NCBI RefSeq assembly: GCF_000717245.1 | Contig: NZ_JNYQ01000007.1 | Coordinates: 1 to 64,000, forward strand | Origin: Kitasatospora papulosa | GTDB lineage: Bacteria > Actinomycetota > Actinomycetes > Streptomycetales > Streptomycetaceae | Reading direction: 5' to 3' | DNA: 64,000 nt | Shown here: one piece after another, positions 59,575-64,000 of the stretch | Layout of the letters: each line of letters starts with the position of its first letter | Numbering within the stretch: the stretch's first letter is position 1 | The notes under the pieces: model-generated | Databases searched by the model: none | What the model saw: the letters and a program-made list of their open reading frames with translations, nothing else | Told to the model about the DNA's origin: nothing | Position numbers and translations under genes: made by a program

Positions 59575-61047
59575 ATGCACAACGACACCGAGCGCTGCGT
59601 GCGGGCCGTCCGTTCGAAGGACGCCCGCTTCGACGGCTGGTTCTTCACCGCGGTCCTGACCACCCGGATCTACTGCAGGCCCAGCTGCCCGGTCGTGCCG
59701 CCCAAGGCCGCCAACATGACCTTCTACCCCAGCGCCGCCGCCTGCCAGCAGGCGGGATTCCGCGCCTGCAAGCGGTGCAGGCCCGACACCAGCCCCGGCT
59801 CCCCGGAGTGGAACGCCCGCGCCGACTCCGTCGCCCGGGCCATGCGCCTGATCCAGGACGGGGTCGTCGACCGCGAAGGTGTGCCGGGGCTCGCCGCCCG
59901 GCTCGGCTACTCCGCCCGGCAGGTCGAGCGACAGCTCCTCGCCGAGCTCGGCGCCGGACCGCTCGCGCTGGCCAGGTCCCAGCGCGCCCAGACCGCCCGG
60001 GTCCTCATCGAGACCACGGAACTCCCCATGGCCGAGGTCGCCTTCGCCGCCGGGTTCTCGTCGATCCGCACGTTCAACGACACCGTGCGGGAGGTCTTCG
60101 CCCTCGCTCCCGGCGAACTGCGGAGCCGCGCGGCACGAGGAGGCCGGACACCGGGGACCTCCGGGGCCATCTCCCTGCGGCTGCCGTACCGCGCCCCGCT
60201 CACCCCCGGAAACCTCTTCGGGCACCTCGCCGCGACCGCGGTGCCCGGGGTCGAGGAATGGCGTGACGGCGCCTACCGCCGCACCCTCACCCTCCCGCAC
60301 GGACACGGCATCGTGGCCCTCACCCCCCAGTCCGGCCACATCGACTGCCGGCTCTCCCTGACCGACCCCCGTGACCTCACCCAGGCCATCAGCCGCTGCC
60401 GCAGACTCCTGGACCTGGACGCCGACCCGGTCGCCGTGGACGAGCAGCTGCGCTCCGATCCGCTGCTCGCGCCGCTGGTCGACGAAGGACCGGGACGCAG
60501 GGTGCCGCGCACGGTCGACCCGGCGGAGTTCGCCGTACGCGCGGTGCTCGGGCAGCAGGTCTCCACAGCCGCTGCCCGTACCCACGCGGCCCGGCTGGTG
60601 CGTGCTCACGGGATCCCGGTGGAGGACCCCGAAGGCGGTCTGACCCACCTCTTCCCGACCTCCGAGGCGCTGGCCGGCCTAGACCCGGAGGCGCTGGCCC
60701 TCCCGCGCAGCCGCCGCACCACCCTCACCACGCTCGTGGCCGCGCTCGCGGACGGATCCCTGCGGCTGGAGGAGGGCGCCGACTGGACGGACGTACGCAC
60801 GGAACTGGCCGCACTGCCCGGATTCGGCCCCTGGACCGTCGAGGTCGTCGCCATGCGCGCCCTCGGGGACCCGGACGCCTTCCTCCCCACCGACCTCGGG
60901 ATCCGCAGGGCGGCCGAACAGCTCGGCCTTCCGGCGACCCCCGCGGCCCTCACCGCGCGCGCCGATCGGTGGCGCCCCTGGCGGGCGTACGCCGTGCAGT
61001 ACCTGTGGACCGTCGACGACCATCCCATCAACCATCTGCCCGCCTGA
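59575..61047 (+). CDS. Ada-AlkA fusion: methyl-phosphotriester sensor, AraC domain and 3-methyladenine glycosylase
   Basis: This 490-residue DNA-repair protein has three parts. Residues 1-80 are an Ada N-terminal zinc domain with Cys34, Cys38, Cys65 and Cys68 (IYCRPSC and ACKRC), which takes methyl groups from DNA phosphotriesters. Residues 85-180 are an AraC-type helix-turn-helix (LAARLGYSARQVERQLLAEL, AEVAFAAGFSSIRTFN). The rest is the AlkA glycosylase, with the HhH-GPD motif LPGFGPWTVEVVAMRALGDP and catalytic Asp in FLPTDLGIR. ATG 59575 has no ribosome site and may be leaderless. The Ogt gene follows. Confidence 0.93.
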   Translation: MHNDTERCVRAVRSKDARFDGWFFTAVLTTRIYCRPSCPVVPPKAANMTFYPSAAACQQAGFRACKRCRPDTSPGSPEWNARADSVARAMRLIQDGVVDREGVPGLAARLGYSARQVERQLLAELGAGPLALARSQRAQTARVLIETTELPMAEVAFAAGFSSIRTFNDTVREVFALAPGELRSRAARGGRTPGTSGAISLRLPYRAPLTPGNLFGHLAATAVPGVEEWRDGAYRRTLTLPHGHGIVALTPQSGHIDCRLSLTDPRDLTQAISRCRRLLDLDADPVAVDEQLRSDPLLAPLVDEGPGRRVPRTVDPAEFAVRAVLGQQVSTAAARTHAARLVRAHGIPVEDPEGGLTHLFPTSEALAGLDPEALALPRSRRTTLTTLVAALADGSLRLEEGADWTDVRTELAALPGFGPWTVEVVAMRALGDPDAFLPTDLGIRRAAEQLGLPATPAALTARADRWRPWRAYAVQYLWTVDDHPINHLPA

Positions 61048-61064
61048 GGGCGTGAGGACGAACC

Positions 61065-61598
61065 ATGAGCACCGCACCCACGACCCACGCACCCACGACG
61101 ACCAGACGGCACACCGTCGTCGACAGCCCGTACGGGGCGCTCACCCTGGTGGCGACCGACGGCGTGCTGTCCGGGCTGTACATGACGGCGCAGCGGCACC
61201 GGCCGGCCGAGGAGACCTTCGGTGTACCCGACGCGCGGCCCTTCACCGAGACCGTCCGCCAGCTCGACGCCTACTTCGCGGGGGAGCTGACCGAGTTCGA
61301 CCTGCCGCTGTCCCTGGCCGGCACCCCGTTCCAGCGGAGCGTCTGGGCCGAACTCGTGCGCATTCCGTACGGCGAGACCCGCTCCTACGGCGAGCTCGCC
61401 GAGAACCTCGGCAAACCGGGCGCCTCCCGCGCGGTGGGCCTCGCCAACGGCAGGAACCCGGTCGGGATCATCGTCCCCTGCCATCGCGTCGTCGGGGCCA
61501 CGGGGAGCCTGACCGGGTACGGCGGTGGCCTGGACCGCAAGCAACGCCTGCTCGCCTTCGAGCGGGGCGCCGAGGACGAGGTGCCCGCCCTGTTCTGA
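61065..61598 (+). CDS. ogt: Methylated-DNA-protein-cysteine methyltransferase
   Basis: This 177-residue suicide enzyme removes O6-methyl groups from guanine. The active-site motif is IIVPCHRVVG with Cys139; GTPFQRSVWAELVRIPYGET, SYGELAENLGKPGASRAVG and ANGRNP are the DNA-binding and helix-turn-helix elements. GAGGA lies ahead of ATG 61065, 17 bp after the Ada-AlkA stop, so the two form an alkylation-damage operon. A terminator follows. Confidence 0.95.
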   Translation: MSTAPTTHAPTTTRRHTVVDSPYGALTLVATDGVLSGLYMTAQRHRPAEETFGVPDARPFTETVRQLDAYFAGELTEFDLPLSLAGTPFQRSVWAELVRIPYGETRSYGELAENLGKPGASRAVGLANGRNPVGIIVPCHRVVGATGSLTGYGGGLDRKQRLLAFERGAEDEVPALF

Positions 61599-61648
61599 CC
61601 GTCGGTGGCCGGGTCCCCGCTCCTCCGGACGCCGGTGGCCGGGTTCTC

Positions 61649-61690
61649 CGTGCGGCCCGCCGGGCCGGGCACCCTGCCCGGCCCGCACGG
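61649..61690. terminator. Bidirectional terminator between ogt and the GDT1 gene
   Basis: CGGGCCGGGCA (61661-61671) and TGCCCGGCCCG (61675-61685) form an 11-bp stem with a CCC loop. An outer CCGTG/CACGG pair (61649-61653, 61686-61690) extends it, with a bulge on one side. The gene stops on either side are convergent. Confidence 0.8.
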
Positions 61691-61691
61691 C

Positions 61692-62276
61692 TCAGCCCAC
61701 GAAGATCTCGACGACCGACCAGATCGCCAGACCGAGCATGCACAGACCCCCGATGCGCTGCACGGTCTTCAGCGGCACCCGCTTGGCGATGAACCGGCCG
61801 GCGAGCAGCGCCAGCGCGGACACCGACATCAGGGCGACGGCCGAGCCGATGGCCGTGGACCAGGCACCGTTGCTCGCGGCGAGGTTCGCGGTGGTGATCT
61901 GGGTCAGGTCGCCCCACTCGCTGATGAACACCGCCATGAAGGCCGTCGAGTAGACAGGCCAGAACCCCGTGACGGTCTTGACCTCCTCGTCCTCCTCCTC
62001 GTCACCCGAACCGCTGCGCAGCAGCATGAACGCGCCGAACGCGAAGAGGGCGGCCGAGACCAGCTTGACGATCCAGTCGGGCAGCAGGCCGATCAGCCCA
62101 CCCGCTCCGACGGCGATGGCGACGTGCACGATGAACGCGGACGAGGTGCCGAACCAGACGTAGAGCGGCCGCATACGGGTGCCCATGGCCAGTGAGGCGA
62201 ACATCGTCTTGTCGGGGAGCTCCGCGAGGAAGATCAGGCCGAAGGCGGTGAGGATCGCCAGGAGGTCGAGATGCAT
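61692..62276 (-). CDS. TMEM165/GDT1-family manganese (calcium) exporter
   Basis: This 194-residue six-helix membrane protein has the two family motifs: ELPDKTMFASL in the first helix pair and EWGDLTQITTANLA in the second, each with the conserved acidic residues. An acidic loop (GDEEEDEEVK) lies between the halves. It exports Mn2+ or Ca2+. ATG 62276 follows a long leader that carries a manganese riboswitch, so it should be made when manganese is high. Confidence 0.93.
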   Translation of the reverse strand: MHLDLLAILTAFGLIFLAELPDKTMFASLAMGTRMRPLYVWFGTSSAFIVHVAIAVGAGGLIGLLPDWIVKLVSAALFAFGAFMLLRSGSGDEEEDEEVKTVTGFWPVYSTAFMAVFISEWGDLTQITTANLAASNGAWSTAIGSAVALMSVSALALLAGRFIAKRVPLKTVQRIGGLCMLGLAIWSVVEIFVG

Positions 62277-62334
62277 TCCGGGTGGCTTTCTGTGTGAGCC
62301 GGGCCCCGGGGCCTTTCGCGAAGCGCCACTCGGG

Positions 62335-62506
62335 CTCCTACGGAGGACCACTCGGCCCGGCATGACGGCGGCGCCCGCAGGGCGCGGGCGTGTCATACCT
62401 GACCGAAGGTCTCGCCCACCCGTAAGGATCTACGAGCCCGGCCACCGGGAACCCGGGGGCTCCAGTGTGTCGACGACCGGTTTGCGGGGCTACTCCCCTT
62501 CGCAGC
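62335..62506 (-). promoter_or_regulatory. yybP-ykoY manganese riboswitch upstream of the GDT1 exporter
   Basis: On the minus strand the leader starts with the hallmark GAAGGGGAGTAGC (complement of about 62490-62502), and later has GGGCGAGACCTTCGGTCAGG (about 62398-62417), the conserved Mn2+-binding loop region of yybP-ykoY RNAs. The downstream gene is a GDT1-family exporter, a standard target of this riboswitch. The edges are approximate. Mn2+ binding should allow expression. The rest of 62277-62594 shows no gene. Confidence 0.85.
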
Positions 62507-62594
62507 CGTCAACGATACCCCATCGGACCTGCGGCTGAGAGGGTCGGTACAGTCCTGGGGTGATCGTCCGCACCGTCCCCGGGAGTGCCCCCGC

Positions 62595-63005
62595 ATGAGC
62601 CGCCGCCCCCGCAAGGCCGCCGGAACGGGGCCGTCCCGGCCCACGGTGAGTGTCTGCCGGGGCTGCTGCTGCGGCACCCCGAAGATCCCGGGCGTGGACC
62701 ACGCCGGACAGCTCGCGCAGCTGCGCGGCGCGCTGGACGGCGCCGCCACCGTGCGGGCGGTGGAGTGCCTGGACGCCTGCGAGCACGGCAACGTCGTCGT
62801 CGTGCAGCCCTCGGCCGAGGGCCGCCGCGCCGGCGGCCGTCCCGTCTGGCTCGGGCTGGTCAACGATCCGCAGGCCGTCGCCGACATCGCCACGTGGGCC
62901 GGGCAGGGAGGGCCCGGCATCGTGGACCCGCCGGAGATCCTGGACCTGTACGCCTTCAGCCCGTCCCGCCGTATCCGGGCCGGACTGGAGGAGAAGGAGT
63001 CCTAG
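62595..63005 (+). CDS. 2Fe-2S ferredoxin-fold (thioredoxin-like) protein
   Basis: This 136-residue protein has cysteines in SVCRGCCCGTPKIPG (Cys21, 24, 25, 26) and AVECLDACEHGNVVVV (Cys58, Cys62), the arrangement of thioredoxin-like [2Fe-2S] ferredoxins. It probably transfers electrons or senses iron-sulfur status; no redox partner is adjacent. The sequence divergence at the C-terminus is ordinary. It diverges from the GDT1 gene. Confidence 0.86.
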   Translation: MSRRPRKAAGTGPSRPTVSVCRGCCCGTPKIPGVDHAGQLAQLRGALDGAATVRAVECLDACEHGNVVVVQPSAEGRRAGGRPVWLGLVNDPQAVADIATWAGQGGPGIVDPPEILDLYAFSPSRRIRAGLEEKES

Positions 63006-63042
63006 AGCCCCGGGCCGGCGCGTTCCGCTCCGCCCGACCGCG

Positions 63043-63759
63043 TCAGGACAGCCGTGCCAGCAGTGCGGGCAGCGCCGTCCCGATGGGCTCGCGGACCGTC
63101 TCCTCGGCCAGCTCGTCGTACGGCGTCGGCTCCGCGTTCATCACGACGAGCCGGGCCCCGTGTTCCACCGCGACACCCGCCAGCGAGGCCGCGGGCTGCA
63201 CCTGGAGCGTCGTCCCCACCGCGATGAACACCTCGCTCGCCTTGGCGATCGCCATCGCCTCCGCCAGCACCCGGGGATCCAGGCGCTCGCCGAACATCAC
63301 CGTCGCCGGCTTCAGGACGCCGCCGCAGACCGAGCAGGGAGGGTCCGCTTCCCCCGCCTCGACCCGGGCCAGCGCCTCCTCCATCTCCGACCGGGCGTGG
63401 CAGCGGGTGCAGACCACCTCGCGTGCCGTGCCGTGGAGTTCGACGACCTTACGGGCGGACAGCCCCGCCCGCTGGTGCAGTCCGTCGACGTTCTGCGTGA
63501 TCACCCGGACCGGGGTGCCCGACCGTTCGAGCGCGGCCACCGCACGATGGGCGGCGTTCGGTTCGGCGTTCCACGCCCCGGCGTCGCGGCGCATCAGCCA
63601 GGAGCGGCGCCGGATGTCCGGATCGGCCATGTAGAAGTCGTACGTGACGAGCTTCTCCGCCTCCGGATCCTTCCGCCAGAGTCCCTGCGGACCGCGGTAG
63701 TCGGGAATGCCGGAGTCCGTGGAGACGCCGGCGCCGCTGAGGATGGCGACGAGAGTCAT
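63043..63759 (-). CDS. SIR2-family NAD-dependent deacylase
   Basis: This 238-residue sirtuin has GAGVSTDSGIPDYRGPQGLW for NAD binding, ITQNVDGLHQRAG, catalytic His in VVELHGTAREV, and two zinc-binding pairs CTRC and CSVC. FIAVGTTLQVQPAA completes the NAD site. It removes acyl groups from protein lysines. It ends 37 bp from the convergent ferredoxin-like gene. Confidence 0.95.
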   Translation of the reverse strand: MTLVAILSGAGVSTDSGIPDYRGPQGLWRKDPEAEKLVTYDFYMADPDIRRRSWLMRRDAGAWNAEPNAAHRAVAALERSGTPVRVITQNVDGLHQRAGLSARKVVELHGTAREVVCTRCHARSEMEEALARVEAGEADPPCSVCGGVLKPATVMFGERLDPRVLAEAMAIAKASEVFIAVGTTLQVQPAASLAGVAVEHGARLVVMNAEPTPYDELAEETVREPIGTALPALLARLS

Positions 63760-63829
63760 GGCCCGAGCCTACGGACGGGACCGTCCCGCCGCGATGACAT
63801 TTCCGCCGGCACCCCATAAGGTCCGGCCC

Positions 63830-64000
63830 ATGGCCAAGGTCAACGTCAGTCTGGACGCGGAACTCGTCGTGGAAGTCATGGTGCTCGCGGGCGTCGGCAG
63901 TCCGCAGGACGCCGTGGAGGCGGTCGTACGCGACTACATCGCGCGCGGACACCGCACCGAGGCGCGGGCCGCCGCGCAGGACGACGCGCGGGCCGCCGCG
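63830..64000 (+). CDS. VapB-like ribbon-helix-helix protein (3' end outside window)
   Basis: The first 57 residues are visible: AKVNVSLDAELVVEVMVLAG, then VGSPQDAVEAVVRDYIARG, with an alanine/arginine-rich continuation. This is the RHH pattern of the VapB family of antitoxins. CATAAG (63815-63820) lies just before the ATG and suggests a leaderless transcript. The frame runs off the window, so a toxin gene may follow or not. Confidence 0.75.
   Translation, partial: MAKVNVSLDAELVVEVMVLAGVGSPQDAVEAVVRDYIARGHRTEARAAAQDDARAAA

Noticed and set aside
1..64000. CRISPR arrays, tRNA or rRNA genes, insertion sequences, phage genes
   Set aside because: No regular direct-repeat array, tRNA cloverleaf with a CCA-type end, rRNA block, transposase or integrase motif was seen on reading both strands; a dedicated search was not possible.

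Overview
The window is a high-GC actinobacterial chromosome segment, almost certainly from a Streptomyces species. The evidence is strong third-position G/C bias, many GTG starts, apparently leaderless genes, F420-type and mycothiol-dependent enzyme families, a monomeric NADP isocitrate dehydrogenase, and two rare TTA codons of the kind read by bldA tRNA. I see no rRNA, tRNA, insertion sequence, phage gene or CRISPR array. It reads as chromosomal sequence with the end of a natural-product cluster at its left edge.

Positions 1-9,740 hold the right end of a type I polyketide cluster. There is the last module of a synthase that starts outside the window (KS end, malonyl-type AT, ACP, thioesterase), a tandem terminator, an orphan low-GC PqqD-like small gene, a MacB/FtsX-type ABC exporter pair behind a palindromic operator, a two-component system whose response regulator has a TTA codon, and a type II thioesterase. 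Positions 9,800-13,330 hold secreted gamma-glutamyltransferase, a secreted GH75 chitosanase, a small XRE regulator with its own operator, and a PPOX/F420 enzyme.

Positions 13,420-17,730 hold a lineage-specific protein and then a tightly overlapping four-gene operon: a 60-residue peptide, two helical proteins of unknown function (one DUF6895-like) and a beta-lactamase-fold serine hydrolase. This is the best candidate here for an undescribed system. Positions 17,800-23,810 hold a reductive pyrimidine (hydantoin) catabolic set of beta-ureidopropionase, class III aminotransferase, dihydropyrimidinase and a luciferase-like F420/flavin oxidoreductase, interrupted by a divergent alpha/beta hydrolase.

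Positions 24,000-33,700 hold a TUDOR-like small protein, a divergent cold-shock protein, an SRPBCC plus FAD-oxidoreductase pair, a FUSC exporter with a TTA codon, a heterodimeric ABC exporter with complementary defective ATP sites, and two secreted proteins. Positions 33,900-49,700 are mostly metabolic: amidase, methyltransferase, AhpD-like protein, a second two-component system, isocitrate dehydrogenase, a lipoate ligase with permuted domains, a mycothiol-dependent isomerase, a cytosolic GGT homologue, an inositol-phosphatase-like enzyme, a TRIC channel, an M20 amidohydrolase and a nitroreductase.

Positions 49,800-64,000 hold a TetR regulator with a perfect operator, a nucleotidyltransferase, a second FAD oxidoreductase, an FMN reductase, a junction of two gene remnants, a SnoaL-like protein, an XRE regulator, an amtB-glnK operon that ends in a SUKH gene where glnD might be expected and carries GlnR-type boxes, a secreted beta-helix lyase under a LacI-type operator, an Ada-AlkA fusion with Ogt (alkylation repair), a GDT1 manganese exporter behind a yybP-ykoY riboswitch, a 2Fe-2S protein, a sirtuin and the start of a VapB-like gene cut by the window edge.
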